Source: Massilia sp. YIM B02443 (GTDB lineage: Bacteria > Pseudomonadota > Gammaproteobacteria > Burkholderiales > Burkholderiaceae_D). From it: a DNA stretch of 64,000 nucleotides. Below are positions 17,711 to 28,800 of the stretch, one piece after another; the first letter of the stretch is position 1; the number at the start of each line of letters is the position of its first letter. A program made the translations under genes and the position numbers. The stretch lies in NCBI RefSeq assembly GCF_030411955.1, contig NZ_JASNRA010000005.1, positions 179,655 to 243,654 on the forward strand, read 5' to 3'. The notes beneath the pieces were generated by a model that saw only the letters and a list, made by a program, of their open reading frames with translations, made no database searches and was not told where the DNA came from.

Positions 17711-18439
17711 ATGGCAAGTAAATCGCGCAAGGGCGCCGCCACGACAGGCGGACGCCGCTGGATCAAATGGATCTTCCTCGGCCCGCTGCTGCTGGTGCTG
17801 CTGGTCCAGCTGTATTTCTTTGCCATGGTGTGCTGGTATTCGACATTCGATCCGGGCTCGACCAGCTTCATGCGCCAGCAATTGTCCGAACTGCGCGACA
17901 AGAAACCCGACGCAACGCTCAAGCACGAGTGGGTGCCGTACGAGCGCATCTCGCTGCACCTGAAACGCGCGGTGGTGGCCTCGGAAGACGCCAACTTCAA
18001 CGAGCATGGCGGCGTCGACTGGGAAGCGCTGGAGCGCGCCTACGAGCGCAACAACCGGCGCAGCAAGGTGGTCGGCGGCGGCTCGACCATCACCCAGCAG
18101 CTGGCCAAGAACCTGTTCCTGTCCGGCTCGCGCAGCTACCTGCGCAAGGGCCAGGAAATGGTGATCGCCTTCATGCTCGAGACGGTGATGAGCAAGCGGC
18201 GCATCCTCGAGCTCTACCTGAACGTGGCCGAGTTCGGGCGCGGCGTGTTCGGCGCCGAAGCGGCGGCGCGCTACTACTACAAGAAGCCGGCGGCCAAGCT
18301 GGGCCAGACCGAGGCGGCGCGGCTGGCGGTGATGCTGCCCAATCCGCGCTACTACGACAAGCACCGCAGCACCAACTACCTGCAGCGCCGCACCAACGCC
18401 ATCGCGCGCCAGATGCGTTTTGCCGAGGTGCCCGGATAA
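17711..18439 (+). CDS. mtgA: Monofunctional peptidoglycan transglycosylase
   Basis: MtgA polymerises lipid II into glycan strands at the outer face of the inner membrane. The 242-residue protein has a membrane helix near residues 17-40 and a GT51 domain. VASEDANFNEHGGVDW carries the catalytic Glu, and GGSTITQQLAKNLFL and RILELYLNVAEFG are the other family motifs. There is no penicillin-binding domain, which separates it from bifunctional PBPs. It follows aroE by nine bases. Confidence 0.95.
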   Translation: MASKSRKGAATTGGRRWIKWIFLGPLLLVLLVQLYFFAMVCWYSTFDPGSTSFMRQQLSELRDKKPDATLKHEWVPYERISLHLKRAVVASEDANFNEHGGVDWEALERAYERNNRRSKVVGGGSTITQQLAKNLFLSGSRSYLRKGQEMVIAFMLETVMSKRRILELYLNVAEFGRGVFGAEAAARYYYKKPAAKLGQTEAARLAVMLPNPRYYDKHRSTNYLQRRTNAIARQMRFAEVPG

Positions 18440-18571
18440 TCGCGGGCGATTGCTGCAAAATTCTCGTGACGGGTGGCCGCTTTCCGGGCGAAACGGTTAC
18501 ACTTGCGCTACTTTTTATATTCCGGCCGAGCAATGGCACGTAGCTAGCACGCAAGAACGAGAACCCCGCGC

Positions 18572-19537
18572 ATGATCAATGTATTTGTCCTTCAAAATGG
18601 CCGTCTCAACCAGGTAACGATCGCGTCGCGCGAGGACCTCGAGAACGTCGCCCCGGTCTGGGTCGACCTCACCGATCCGACCGAAGACGAGCGCACCTGG
18701 GTCAAGACCGCCTACGGCGTCACGCTGCCGGGCGAGGACGAAGTGTCGGATATCGAAGCGTCGGCGCGCTACTACGAAGCGGAAAACGGCGACCTGCACC
18801 TGCGCACCGACTTCCTGCTGGAAGAAGACGACGGCCCGGCGCGGGTGGTGACGGTGGCGTTCATCCTGTCCGGCAAAAAACTGTTCTCGGTGCACACCGA
18901 CGACTTGCCGGTGTTCCGCCTGGTGCGCATGCGCGCCCGTTCGCGTCCCGGCTCGATCGAAGACTACATGGACGTGCTGCTCGACCTGTACGCGACCGAC
19001 GCCGAGTATTCGGCGGACGCGCTGGAAGGCATCTACGAAAGCCTGGAAGAAGTCTCGACCCGCGTGCTGCAGAAGGAATTCACCGACCAGGACGCGGCCG
19101 CCGCGCTGAACGCGATCGCGCACGAGGAAGACTTGAACGGCCGCATCCGCCGCAACATGATGGACACGCGGCGCGCGGTCAGCTTCCTGATGCGCGGGCG
19201 CTTGTTGAATTCGGATCAGTTCGAGGAAGCGCGCCAGATCTTGCGCGACATCGAATCGCTCGACGGACACACCTCGTTCCTGTTCGACAAGGTGAACTTC
19301 CTGATGGATGCGACGGTCGGCTTCATCAACATCAACCAGAACAAGATCATCAAGATCTTCTCGGTGGCATCGGTCGCCTTCCTGCCGCCGACGCTGATCG
19401 CCAGCGTCTACGGGATGAACTTCAAGGTGCTGCCGGAGCTGAACTGGACGTTCGGGTATCCGTTTGCGATTACCCTGATGATTGCGTGCGGGGTGGCGCC
19501 GTTGTGGTATTTCCGCCGGCGCGGCTGGCTTAAATAA
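18572..19537 (+). CDS. corA: Magnesium/cobalt transporter CorA
   Basis: The 321-residue protein is a CorA channel. A large cytoplasmic N-terminal domain is followed by two C-terminal membrane helices. The selectivity motif appears as YGMNF near residue 280, right after the first helix (FLPPTLIASV). The second helix is followed by the basic tail FRRRGWLK. It brings Mg2+ into the cell as a pentamer. It stands alone after a 132-base gap and converges on hemL, with a palindromic repeat between the two stops. Confidence 0.95.
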   Translation: MINVFVLQNGRLNQVTIASREDLENVAPVWVDLTDPTEDERTWVKTAYGVTLPGEDEVSDIEASARYYEAENGDLHLRTDFLLEEDDGPARVVTVAFILSGKKLFSVHTDDLPVFRLVRMRARSRPGSIEDYMDVLLDLYATDAEYSADALEGIYESLEEVSTRVLQKEFTDQDAAAALNAIAHEEDLNGRIRRNMMDTRRAVSFLMRGRLLNSDQFEEARQILRDIESLDGHTSFLFDKVNFLMDATVGFININQNKIIKIFSVASVAFLPPTLIASVYGMNFKVLPELNWTFGYPFAITLMIACGVAPLWYFRRRGWLK

Positions 19538-19561
19538 CCGGCCGTTGCATCGGACTGGCAG

Positions 19562-19592
19562 GTAGGGTGGACGGCAGAGCCGTCCACCCTAC
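19562..19592. repeat. REP-like palindrome, copy 1 (corA/hemL)
   Basis: A perfect 14-bp inverted repeat (GTAGGGTGGACGGC, loop AGA, GCCGTCCACCCTAC) lies between convergent genes and ends three bases before the hemL stop codon. Related palindromes occur at 31097-31210 and 56442-56478. Confidence 0.85.
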
Positions 19593-19595
19593 GTG

Positions 19596-20900
19596 TTATC
19601 CGATGCGTTTGAAGACGCGGCGCGCCGCTTCGACGGTCTCGGCGATCACGGCATCGTCGTGCTGGATCGACACGAACCCGGCTTCAAACATGGCCGGCGC
19701 GAAATACACGCCTTCTTCCAGCATGCCGTGGAAGAAGCGGTTGAAGCGCTCCTTGTCGCCCGCCATCATCTGGCCATAGCTCGCCGGCACCGTCTCCGAG
19801 AAATACATCCCGAACATCCCGCCCACCGCGTCGCCGCAGAAGGCGATGCCGGCTTCGCGCGCCGCCTCGGTCAGCCCCTTGACCAGCTTGCCCGCCTGCG
19901 CCGACAGCTTTTCATAAAAGCCTTCTTCCTGGATCAGCTTCAGCGTGGTCATCCCCGCCGCCACCGCCACCGGATTGCCCGACAGCGTGCCGGCCTGGTA
20001 CACCGGCCCGATCGGCGCCATCTTCTGCATCAGCTCGGCACGGCCGCCGAACGCCGCCACCGGCATGCCGCCGCCGATCACCTTGCCCAGCGCGGTCAGG
20101 TCGGGCGTGATGCCGTACATGCCCTGGGCGCCTTCGAGGCCCACGCGGAAGCCGCACATCACCTCATCGAAGATCAGCACCGCGCCGTGTTCCGTGCATA
20201 GTTCGCGCATGCGCTGCAGAAATTCCGGCGTGGCGCGGATCAGGTTCATGTTGCCGGCCACCGGCTCCACGATCACGCAGGCGATGGTGTCGCCCATCGA
20301 GGCGAACGCGTCTTCCAGCTGCGGGATGTTGTTGTAGTCCAGCACCAGGGTGTGCTTGACGAAATCTTCCGGCACGCCGGCCGAGGTCGGGTTGCCGAAG
20401 GTCAGCAGCCCGCTGCCGGCCTTCACCAAGAGCGAATCGGCGTGGCCGTGGTAGCAGCCTTCGAACTTGACGATCTTGTCGCGCCCGGTAGCGCCGCGCG
20501 CCAGGCGCAGCGCGCTCATGGTCGCTTCGGTGCCGGACGAGACCAGGCGCACCTGTTCGATCGACGGGAGCAGGCGGCAGATCTCTTCGGCGATCTCGAT
20601 CTCGCCTTCGGTCGGCGCGCCGAACGAAAGGCCATTGGCGGCCGCTTCCTGCACTGCCTTCACCACTTCGGGACGGGCGTGGCCGAGGATGGCCGGGCCC
20701 CACGAGCCGATGTAGTCGATGTAGCGCTTGCCGTCGGCATCCCAGAAGTACGGACCCTGGGCACGCGTGATGAAGCGCGGCGTGCCGCCCACCGAGCGGA
20801 AGGCGCGCACCGGCGAGTTCACGCCGCCGGGCGTGGTCTGCTGGGCGCGGGTGAACAGGATGTCGTTCTGGGAGCTGGAGCTGGCTTGTTCTGTAGTCAT
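19596..20900 (-). CDS. hemL: Glutamate-1-semialdehyde 2,1-aminomutase
   Basis: HemL makes 5-aminolevulinate from glutamate-1-semialdehyde in tetrapyrrole synthesis. The 434-residue PLP enzyme has [12 protein letters not shown] at the N-terminus, the cofactor region [25 protein letters not shown], and the PLP-binding Lys in [11 protein letters not shown] near residue 271. It is the second gene after the thiD-like gene on this strand (44-base gap). Length and motifs are typical. Confidence 0.96.
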   Translation of the reverse strand: MTTEQASSSSQNDILFTRAQQTTPGGVNSPVRAFRSVGGTPRFITRAQGPYFWDADGKRYIDYIGSWGPAILGHARPEVVKAVQEAAANGLSFGAPTEGEIEIAEEICRLLPSIEQVRLVSSGTEATMSALRLARGATGRDKIVKFEGCYHGHADSLLVKAGSGLLTFGNPTSAGVPEDFVKHTLVLDYNNIPQLEDAFASMGDTIACVIVEPVAGNMNLIRATPEFLQRMRELCTEHGAVLIFDEVMCGFRVGLEGAQGMYGITPDLTALGKVIGGGMPVAAFGGRAELMQKMAPIGPVYQAGTLSGNPVAVAAGMTTLKLIQEEGFYEKLSAQAGKLVKGLTEAAREAGIAFCGDAVGGMFGMYFSETVPASYGQMMAGDKERFNRFFHGMLEEGVYFAPAMFEAGFVSIQHDDAVIAETVEAARRVFKRIG

Positions 20901-20944
20901 GTTTGCTGTGTGATGAGTGAACCGGCGCCGCCGAGCCGGGGCGC

Positions 20945-21754
20945 TTACGGCCGGAAAAATTTATTCGGAATGAACTTGCCCATGCCAAAGCGCTGGGCAT
21001 GTTCGAGTGCGCCGTTGGTGTATTCCTGGGCCACGGCCAGGGCGCTGGCGGCGTCCATGCCGAGCGCCATCAGGGCGGTGAACGCGGCGGAATAGGTATT
21101 GCCGGCGCCAACGAACGGGCCCGGCAGGTGTTGCCAGTCGACACGGGCGACTTCGCCGTCGGCATCGAACAGGCGGTTGGAGCAGGCGCCGTCCGGGTCG
21201 CGCGCGCCGGTCACCAAGACGTATTGCAGCCCGGACGAAGTCAGTTCGGCCACGTCTTCCAGCAACACGTCGTCGCCATGGCCGTCGCCGTCGCGCCATA
21301 GCTCGGCCATGCGGCCCAGCTCGGGCTGCGACAGCATCAGCACGGTGGCTTGCGGCGCCAGGATCGAGCGCAGCGCCGACAGCATCTCTTCGTCGCCCAG
21401 GCCGGCGTCCGGCAGAGCCGACATGAAGGGGTCGAGGATCAGGGGCGCATCGGGGTAGTCCGAGACGATCTCGGCAATCGCCGCCAGGTGCAGCGCGCTG
21501 CCGACCGCGCCCACCTTGAACGCGGCGATCGGCATGTCTTCGAGCAGGGCGCGCGCCTGTTCGGCCATCCAGTCGCTGTCGAGCTCATAGACGTGCTCGA
21601 CGCGCGCGCTGTCGGCCACCATCATGCCGGAGATCGCCGACAGGCCATGGCAGCCGAGCGCGGCGAAGGCGGCCACGTCGGCTTGCACGCCCAGCGCGCC
21701 GACCGGATCGCAGACGCCGAAACTCAGGATGAGAGGGAACGTTTGGTTTTGCAC
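20945..21754 (-). CDS. thiD: Hydroxymethylpyrimidine kinase-like protein (divergent ThiD)
   Basis: The 269-residue ribokinase-fold protein aligns with ThiD, which phosphorylates HMP and HMP-phosphate for thiamine synthesis. Several signature positions differ. The N-terminal motif is [12 protein letters not shown] where typical ThiD has DPSGGAGIQAD, the usual QNT triplet is absent, and the anion-hole motif near residue 214 is [10 protein letters not shown] rather than GTGCTLSAA. The fold is clear, but bifunctional ThiD activity is less so. It is divergent from the rubredoxin gene and upstream of hemL, an order seen in other Burkholderiales. Confidence 0.75.
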   Translation of the reverse strand: MQNQTFPLILSFGVCDPVGALGVQADVAAFAALGCHGLSAISGMMVADSARVEHVYELDSDWMAEQARALLEDMPIAAFKVGAVGSALHLAAIAEIVSDYPDAPLILDPFMSALPDAGLGDEEMLSALRSILAPQATVLMLSQPELGRMAELWRDGDGHGDDVLLEDVAELTSSGLQYVLVTGARDPDGACSNRLFDADGEVARVDWQHLPGPFVGAGNTYSAAFTALMALGMDAASALAVAQEYTNGALEHAQRFGMGKFIPNKFFRP

Positions 21755-21810
21755 GACGGGTAGATTAAGATACCTGATTCACCATTTTACTAGATACAAG
21801 GATCAATACT

Positions 21811-21999
21811 GTGAGTACTGAATCGACGGCGCCTTACCAGACCTGGATGTGCCTGATTTGCGGTTGGGTCTACGACGAGGAAGCCGGCGCGCCGGACGAC
21901 GGCATCGCTCCCGGCACCCGCTGGGCCGACGTGCCGATGAACTGGACTTGCCCGGAATGCGGCGCGCGCAAGGACGACTTTGAAATGACGGCAATATAA
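21811..21999 (+). CDS. Rubredoxin
   Basis: This 62-residue electron carrier binds one iron through four cysteines: C14 and C17 in CLICGW, and C47 and C50 in CPECGA. The spacing and the PDDGIAPGTRW loop are classical rubredoxin features. The start is GTG with AAGGA upstream. It is divergent from the thiD-like gene and precedes the pil-chp operon. Its redox partner is not in the window. Confidence 0.95.
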   Translation: MSTESTAPYQTWMCLICGWVYDEEAGAPDDGIAPGTRWADVPMNWTCPECGARKDDFEMTAI

Positions 22000-22154
22000 G
22001 AACGTCTACTCTGTAGACGGTTCGATAACGGCATTTCGCGCCCTGCGGGATGCCGCGTCACAAAGTGGTTGACTCTCAGCAACACTTTGCGCACAAGAAA
22101 GATGTGCTGTGCTATCGTGACACTCCAAGGCTTTCCCGCCGAAGTGATACGACA

Positions 22155-22553
22155 ATGACGACATCGCCGCAATCCACGGGGCTGACCATCATGGTGATCG
22201 ACGACAGCAGCACGATCCGCCGCTCCGCAGAAATCTTCCTGACCCAGGCTGGCTACGGGGTAGTGCTGGCCGATGATGGTTTCGACGCCCTCGCCAAGAT
22301 CAACGACCACCATCCGGCGCTGATTTTCTGCGACATCCTGATGCCGCGCCTGGACGGCTACCAGACCTGCGCCCTGATCAAGAAGAGCGCGCGCTTCCAT
22401 GCCACCCCGGTGCTGATGCTGTCGTCCAAGGACGGCCTGTTCGACCGCGCGCGCGGCGCGATGGTCGGCGCCAGCGCCTATCTCACGAAACCGTTCACCA
22501 AGGACAGCCTGCTGGCCGCCGTGCGCGAGCACGCCAGCCTGGGCCAACCTTGA
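22155..22553 (+). CDS. pilG: Twitching-motility response regulator PilG
   Basis: This is a 132-residue stand-alone receiver domain. D60 in FCDILMPRLDG is the phosphoacceptor, IDD near residue 16 is the acidic pocket, and K112 in YLTKPF is the conserved Lys. First position in a pilG-pilH-pilI-pilJ-chpA series identifies it as PilG, which promotes pilus extension and twitching when phosphorylated by ChpA. The ATG at 22155 fits the domain; a longer frame upstream adds unrelated residues. The promoter probably lies in the 155 bases after the rubredoxin gene. Confidence 0.9.
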   Translation: MTTSPQSTGLTIMVIDDSSTIRRSAEIFLTQAGYGVVLADDGFDALAKINDHHPALIFCDILMPRLDGYQTCALIKKSARFHATPVLMLSSKDGLFDRARGAMVGASAYLTKPFTKDSLLAAVREHASLGQP

Positions 22554-22598
22554 TCATCCGAACTACCTGCTCATTTACTAGATTGACCGGAGCCACAA

Positions 22599-23003
22599 GT
22601 GGCCATTAACAAGATCCTGATCGTCGACGATTCCCCCACCGAACGCCTGTACCTGACCGACATCCTGGTCAAGCACGGCTATACCGTCAGCACCGCAGAA
22701 AGCGCCGACGGCGTGATCGAGCGTATCCGCGCCGAGCGCCCGGACCTGGTGCTGATGGACGTCGTCATGCCCGGCACCAACGGCTTCCAGGTGACGCGCG
22801 CGATCGCCAGGGATCCCGAGCTGGCCGGGATGCCGGTGATCATCTGCAGCAGCAAAAACCAGGAAACCGACCGCATCTGGGGCATGCGCCAGGGCGCCAG
22901 GGACTACCTGGTCAAGCCGGTCGACCCAAGCCAGCTGCTGGCCAGCATCGCCGCCCTGGCATCGGCGCCGGCAGCCGGCCAGCCGGCGCGCGTGAGCGCA
23001 TGA
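22599..23003 (+). CDS. pilH: Twitching-motility response regulator PilH
   Basis: This is a 134-residue stand-alone receiver with D54 in VLMDVVMPGTNG as phosphoacceptor, IVDDS at the N-terminus and K106 in YLVKPVDP. In the Pseudomonas Pil-Chp system PilH opposes or buffers PilG output and favours pilus retraction. The start is GTG with GGAG upstream. The C-terminal tail is Ala/Pro-rich. Its stop overlaps the pilI start (ATGA). Confidence 0.9.
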   Translation: MAINKILIVDDSPTERLYLTDILVKHGYTVSTAESADGVIERIRAERPDLVLMDVVMPGTNGFQVTRAIARDPELAGMPVIICSSKNQETDRIWGMRQGARDYLVKPVDPSQLLASIAALASAPAAGQPARVSA

Positions 23004-23518
23004 CCGCCGACGCGGGCGGCGCTTCGGCCAGCCGGCGCAGCCGCCTGCGCGCCTACCAGGAACAGCTGCTCGAAAAAATGCAGGCGGCCAAGAACGGCGC
23101 CGGCGCCAGCGTCGCCCAGCTCGGACTGGGCATCGGCGCCGCGCGCTATCTGGTCGACCTGGCCGAGGTGGGCGAGATCGTCGCGCCGCCGCCACTGACC
23201 GCCGTGCCGCTGACCCAGCCCTGGTACCTGGGCCTGGCCAACGTGCGCGGCAACCTGCTGGGCGTGATCGACCTGGCCGCCTATCTCGGACTGCCCGCAG
23301 CCGCGGACGACAGCGGCGGCGCGCCACGCCTGGCGCTGTTCGCCCCCAAACTCGGTGTCAACTGCGCGCTGCTGGCGAACCAGGTGTTCGGCCTGCGCCA
23401 GGCCGGCGCCATGGAGCGCGACGGCGACAGCTTGCGCGACGCCGACGGCAACGCCTGGACGCCGCTGTCGCTGGCGGCGCTGGTGCAGGAAGAGCGCTTC
23501 CTGCACGTCGCGCGCTAA
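23000..23518 (+). CDS. pilI: CheW-like adaptor PilI
   Basis: This is a 172-residue CheW-domain protein. Such adaptors link the chemoreceptor PilJ to the kinase ChpA in polar arrays. The region [17 protein letters not shown] followed by [18 protein letters not shown] is the typical CheW core. The start overlaps the pilH stop, and pilJ follows after about 50 bases with a clear GGGAG ribosome site. Confidence 0.9.
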   Translation: MTADAGGASASRRSRLRAYQEQLLEKMQAAKNGAGASVAQLGLGIGAARYLVDLAEVGEIVAPPPLTAVPLTQPWYLGLANVRGNLLGVIDLAAYLGLPAAADDSGGAPRLALFAPKLGVNCALLANQVFGLRQAGAMERDGDSLRDADGNAWTPLSLAALVQEERFLHVAR

Positions 23519-23570
23519 GCGCAACCGCATACCAACACCACAATACCAATCAGCAGCACAGGGAGCCGCA

Positions 23571-25826
23571 ATGGGATTCGCCTCGAAACTGAACATGAAC
23601 CTCTTGTCGAAGGGCGAAGCCGACGCCGCCGGCGCGCAGGATGCAGCAGACACCCAGGCCAGCGGCTCGGCCTCGGCGGCGGCGCGCCGCCTGGGGCGCC
23701 TGCGCAAGGAACCCGATGCGCCCGAGGGCGGCGCCGACCTGCGCGCCAATCCCTTCGGTACCCAGTTCCAGCCGAATCGCCAGCGCGTGCTGCTGGGCGC
23801 CTTCGCGGCCGGCGTGCTCGCCACGCTGCTGGGCATGTGGCAGAACGCCGCCAGCGATGCCCGCTCGGCCGGCCAGAGCCAGGTGGCCGGCGACGCCGTG
23901 ATGCACTCGCAGCGGGTCGGCAAGGCGGCCCCGAACGCGCTGCGCGGCGACGCGCCGGCCTTCGCCCAGCTGGAAGAAAGCCGCGCCGAACTGGGGCGCG
24001 AACTGGACCTGCTGGCACGCGGCGGCCAGTCGCCCACCGGCCGCATCCCGGCCGCCAGCGGCGAACGCGCCGACAAGCTGTCGCAGGCGATCGCCACCTG
24101 GAACGCCTCGAGCAAGGCGGCCGGCACCATCATCGGCTTCAAGAGCAACCTGCTGGCCTTCGGCGTCAGCCTGCGCCAGTTCGAGGAAGTGGCGCCGGAA
24201 CTGATGGGCATTGCCGACCGCCTGCAAAAAGAGGGCATCGCAGGGGGAGCGGAATCGCGCCGCGAAGTGGCGGCGCTGAGCATGATGTCGCTGACCCAGC
24301 GCCTGTCGGCCGGCACCCAGACCTTCACCACCCCGGGCTCGGCCCAGAATGCGGTGGTGACCATCCTGGGCGACATCGAGTCGCTCAACGAGATCATCGA
24401 CGGCCTGCTGAACGGCAGCGCGAAGCTGGGCCTCGCGCCCTTGACCGATCTCGAACAGCGCATGCGCCTGACGCGGGTGCGCGAAGGCTTCCAGCAGTAC
24501 GCGAATACCGTCACCCCGCTGCTGGGCAACCTGACCAGCTACGCGCGCGCGCGCGCCGCCGAGCGCGTGATCTGGCGCGACAACGAAGCGCTGCGCGTGA
24601 TGCTGGCCGACCTGCACCGCGGCTACCAGGCCGACCAGCGCGAGACCAGCGGCTGGCTGTGGCTGGCCATCGGCGCGGCCGTGTTCACGCTGCTGGCGGC
24701 GCTGGGCATCTCGCGTTCGATGCTGCAGGATTCGCGCGAACGCGCGCGCAGCGCCGACGAGCGCCGCCGCGAAGCGGAAGCGATGCGCCAGCTGGCGCAG
24801 TCGAAGGAAGAACAGGCCAAGGCCACCAACGACCAGAACCAGGCCGCAATTTTGCGCCTGATGAACGAATTGCAGGAAGTCGCGGACGGCGACCTGACGG
24901 TGCAGGCCACGGTGTCGGAAGACATCACCGGCGCCATCGCCGACTCGGTCAACTACACGGTGGAAGAACTGCGCGAACTGGTGGTGCGCGTCATTCGAAC
25001 GTCCGAGCAGGTCGCGCGCGCCTCCGGCGGCGCGCAGCAGGTCTCGACCGAGCTCTTGGGCGCGGCCGAGCAGCAGTCGCGCGAGATCGAGGACGCTTCG
25101 ACCACCACGCTGCGCCTGGCGGGATTGATTACCGAGGTGTCGCGCTCGGCCAGCGAATCGGCCGACGTGGCGCGCCAGTCGGTGGCGGCGGCCGAGCAGG
25201 GCGCGCATGCGGTGCAGAACGCGATCCGCGGCATGCAGGAGATCCGCGAGCAGATCCAGGAAACCTCGAAGCGCATCAAGCGCCTGGGCGAATCGTCGCA
25301 GGAGATCGGCGAGATCACCGAGCTGATTTCGGACATTACCGAGCAGACCAACGTGCTGGCGCTGAACGCCGCGATCCAGGCCGCATCGGCCGGCGAGGCG
25401 GGGCGCGGCTTCTCGGTGGTGGCCGAAGAAGTGCAGCGGCTGGCGGAACGCTCGGGCGACGCCGCCAAGCAGATCGGCGCGCTGGTGCGCACCATCCAGA
25501 CCGACACCCACGACGCGGTGGCGGCAATGGAAAAGTCGACCCAGGGCGTGGTGGAAGGCGCGCGCCTGTCGGACGCCGCCGGCGCGGCGCTGGCCGACAT
25601 TTCGCGCGTGTCGAACCGCCTCGGTGAACTGATCCACGACATGTCCACCGCCACCGAGCGCCAGGCCACCAAGGCCGGCGGCGTGGCGCAGAAGATGCAG
25701 CAGATCCTGGCCGTGACCGAGCACACCCAGCAAGGCACGCGCCAGACCGCCCGGTCGATCCACGAACTGGCCACCCTGGCCCAGGAACTGAAGGATTCGG
25801 TGTCGCGCTTCCGCGTGGTATCCTGA
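23571..25826 (+). CDS. pilJ: Pilus chemoreceptor PilJ (methyl-accepting chemotaxis protein)
   Basis: The 751-residue receptor has one membrane helix near residues 64-85 ([17 protein letters not shown]), a periplasmic PilJ-type sensor region to about residue 360, a second helix ([17 protein letters not shown]), a HAMP-like linker and a cytoplasmic signalling domain with the hairpin tip [16 protein letters not shown]. It senses surface or pilus-related cues and controls ChpA. The ATG at 23571 has GGGAG seven bases upstream; the longer frame starting inside pilI is not real. No pilK methyltransferase gene follows it. Confidence 0.92.
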   Translation: MGFASKLNMNLLSKGEADAAGAQDAADTQASGSASAAARRLGRLRKEPDAPEGGADLRANPFGTQFQPNRQRVLLGAFAAGVLATLLGMWQNAASDARSAGQSQVAGDAVMHSQRVGKAAPNALRGDAPAFAQLEESRAELGRELDLLARGGQSPTGRIPAASGERADKLSQAIATWNASSKAAGTIIGFKSNLLAFGVSLRQFEEVAPELMGIADRLQKEGIAGGAESRREVAALSMMSLTQRLSAGTQTFTTPGSAQNAVVTILGDIESLNEIIDGLLNGSAKLGLAPLTDLEQRMRLTRVREGFQQYANTVTPLLGNLTSYARARAAERVIWRDNEALRVMLADLHRGYQADQRETSGWLWLAIGAAVFTLLAALGISRSMLQDSRERARSADERRREAEAMRQLAQSKEEQAKATNDQNQAAILRLMNELQEVADGDLTVQATVSEDITGAIADSVNYTVEELRELVVRVIRTSEQVARASGGAQQVSTELLGAAEQQSREIEDASTTTLRLAGLITEVSRSASESADVARQSVAAAEQGAHAVQNAIRGMQEIREQIQETSKRIKRLGESSQEIGEITELISDITEQTNVLALNAAIQAASAGEAGRGFSVVAEEVQRLAERSGDAAKQIGALVRTIQTDTHDAVAAMEKSTQGVVEGARLSDAAGAALADISRVSNRLGELIHDMSTATERQATKAGGVAQKMQQILAVTEHTQQGTRQTARSIHELATLAQELKDSVSRFRVVS

Positions 25827-25836
25827 CCAGCCCCTA

Positions 25837-28800
25837 ATGACGCCCCCGACCTCGATGCGCAACAGCAGTTTCGATACCGGCCCCCTGTCGTGGGTCATCG
25901 CCGAAATCCGTGACGCGCTGGCGCGTTCCGGCAGCGCCTTGCGCGACGCCGCCGGCCGCGCGCCGCAAGCGCAGCCGACCCTGCTGCTGCATGCGAAGAG
26001 CCACCTGCACCAGGCCCATGGCGCGCTGCAGCTGGTCGATGTCGACGGTGTCGGCACTTATACCGGCGCCGCCGAGGCGGTGCTGGACCGCTTCAAGGAC
26101 GGGCAGCTGCCGTGCACGCCGGAGCATGCGCAGGTGGTGCTGGACGCCTTCCAGGCGCTGTGCGAGTACCTCGAAGAATTGCTGAACGGCGCCGCGCAGC
26201 AGCCGGCGCGCCTGTTCCCGTACTACCGCGACATGGTCGAGCGCCAGGGTGACAGCAAGGTGCACCCGTCCGACCTGCTGCCGCTGGACCTGTCGGCGCT
26301 GCCCGAATTACCCGTGGCGGATGATGGCGCCGAGGCGGACATTGCCGCCTGCCGCAGCCGTTTCGAGAAAGCGCTGCTGCCCTATCTGAAAGCCGCCGTC
26401 GAAGACGGCCGGCGCCTGCAGGCGGCCGAACTGCGCGACGCCATCGCGCCGATCGCGGGCGGCCAGCACGAGCCGCGCGCGCGCATGTTCTGGCAGGCGA
26501 TGCATGCGTTTGCCGGCGTGGTCGCCGACGGCCAGGTCGAGAGCGATCTGTACATCAAGCAGCTGTTCGGCCAGATCAACCTGCAGCTGCGCCGTCTGGC
26601 CAAGGGCGAGGTCGATGCGCCGGAAGCGATGCTGCGCGACGCGCTGTTCTTCGTCGCCGCCGCGCGCGAGCCGGGCCCTGACGCGCAGGCCTTGCGCCAG
26701 GCTTTGGGGTTGGATGGCCTGGTGCCGCCTGACTACGCCGAGCGCCGCTACGGCAAGCTCGATCCGGCGGCGCTGCAGGAAGCGCGCGACGCGCTGGCGC
26801 GCACCAAGTCGGACTGGGACCGCATCGCCGGCGAAGGCCAGCTTGATAAGGCAGTCGAGAACGACTTCGACGACGCGCTGGCGCGCCTGGCCGGCGCCAG
26901 CGAAAAGCTGGGCGCGCCCGCGCTGGCCCAGCTGCTGCGCGAACTGGGGCGCGCCGCGCACGACTCGGTGCAGTCGGGCCGCGACGACCAGTTCGGGCTC
27001 GAGATGGCGGCCGCCATGCTGTTCGTCGAGAACGGCCTGGACCAGCTGCGCCAGCTGCCCGACGATTTCGCCGAGAACGCCGAAGCGGTCGGCGCGCGCC
27101 TGCTGGCGCTGGCCGCCGGCGAAACCCCGCCCGACGCCCCGCAATGGCAGGGCGAGCTGGCGCGCCAGATCCAGCAGGGCCAGACCGTGGCGGTGCTGGC
27201 GAACGAGATCAAGGCCGGGCTGCGCCAGATCGAGAAGCTGCTCGACGACTACTACGACGACCCGTCGAAACGCGCGGTGCTCGAGCAAGCCACGCCGGTG
27301 CTGCACCAGTTGCACGGCGCCTTCGCCATCCTCGACCAGGAGCAGGCGGTGCTGGCCACGCGCCACGTGGAAGCGGCGGTGCGCGCGCTGGCGGCAAGCG
27401 AAGGCGACGTGACCAGCCAGCACGCTTCGCTGCACAACATCGCCCAGAACATCGGCGCGCTCGGCTTCTTCGCCGACCTGCTGGCGCAGGACAGCGAGGC
27501 GGCCAAGGGGCGCTTCACCTTCGACGTCGACAAGCAGCTGCTGCGCGAACTGCCGTTCGAGTTCGTCGAGACGCCGACGCCTGAAGCCGGGGAAGCCGCG
27601 GCTGAACCGGAACAGGAAGCATCCGAAGTCGACGCCGAGCTGCTCGACATCTTCATCGCCGAGGCGCAGGAAGTGCTGGCCTTCGTGGTCCAGACGCTGC
27701 CGCGCGCGGCCGACGAGCCGGCCAGCCAGGAAATCCTGACCCAGCTGCGGCGCTCCTTCCACACGCTCAAGGGCAGCAGCCGCATGGTGGAGCTGGAAGA
27801 ATTCGGCGCCACCGCCGCCGCTATCGAGCGCGTGATGAACGTGTGGCTGGCCGACGGCCGCGCCGCCACCGCCGATTTGCTGGCGCTGCTGGCGCACGCG
27901 TATGCCGAGCTGGATGCGTGGGTGGCCGACCTGGCCGACGGCCGCGCGCCGGAGCGCGACGGCGCGGCGCTGATCGCCGCTGCCACGCGGGTGCAGGAGG
28001 GCGGGCCGTTCGAGGAAGCGATCGCGCCCGAAGTGCAAGCCGAACCCGAACCCGAGATTGAAGCGGAACCGGAAGCCGCGGCCAACCCGCTCGAACCGGA
28101 CGACATTCCGCTGCTCGATGTGCCGCTCGAGTTGCCGGCACACGACGGCGTGCGTCACGTGGGCGAGCTGGCGATCCCGCAGGCGCTGCACGACGTCTAC
28201 CTGGGCGAAGCCGAGGAACTGTGCGCGGCGCTGGAGCGGGACCTGGCCGCGCTGCGCCTGCACCCGGAAGCGGGCCTGTCACCGGACGCCGTCACCGCCG
28301 CCCACACGCTGTGCGGCACCTCGGCCACGGTCGGCTACGTGGCGCTGCGCGACCTGGCGCACGCGCTGGAAACCACGCTCGACAAGCTGGTCGCCACGGG
28401 CGCGAAGCTGGACGACGAGCAGCTCGACCTGTTCGATGCCACGCTATCGCGCATGCGCACCATGCTGCAGGTGTTCACACTGGGCGAACTGGCCCCTGGC
28501 CAGCCCGACCTGGTCGAGAGCCTGGCCGCGCTGCGCGATCGCCTGTCGAGCCAGCAGGCGGCCGCCCTGTACGGCAACGCCGATCCGGAGCTGGCGCACA
28601 AGCTCGACGACCTGTTCGCCGCCGCCTACCACGACCTGCTGGCGCAGCCGCCGGCGTTCGAGGCGCGCCAGGCGCCGCTTGACGCGGCGCCGAAGCAGCC
28701 GGTGTCGGACGACATCGACGATCTGTTCGACAGCTTCATCGACGACCCGTTCGACGCGCCTTCAACGCAGGAGCCGCAGCCGTTCGTGCCGGTGACGCCG

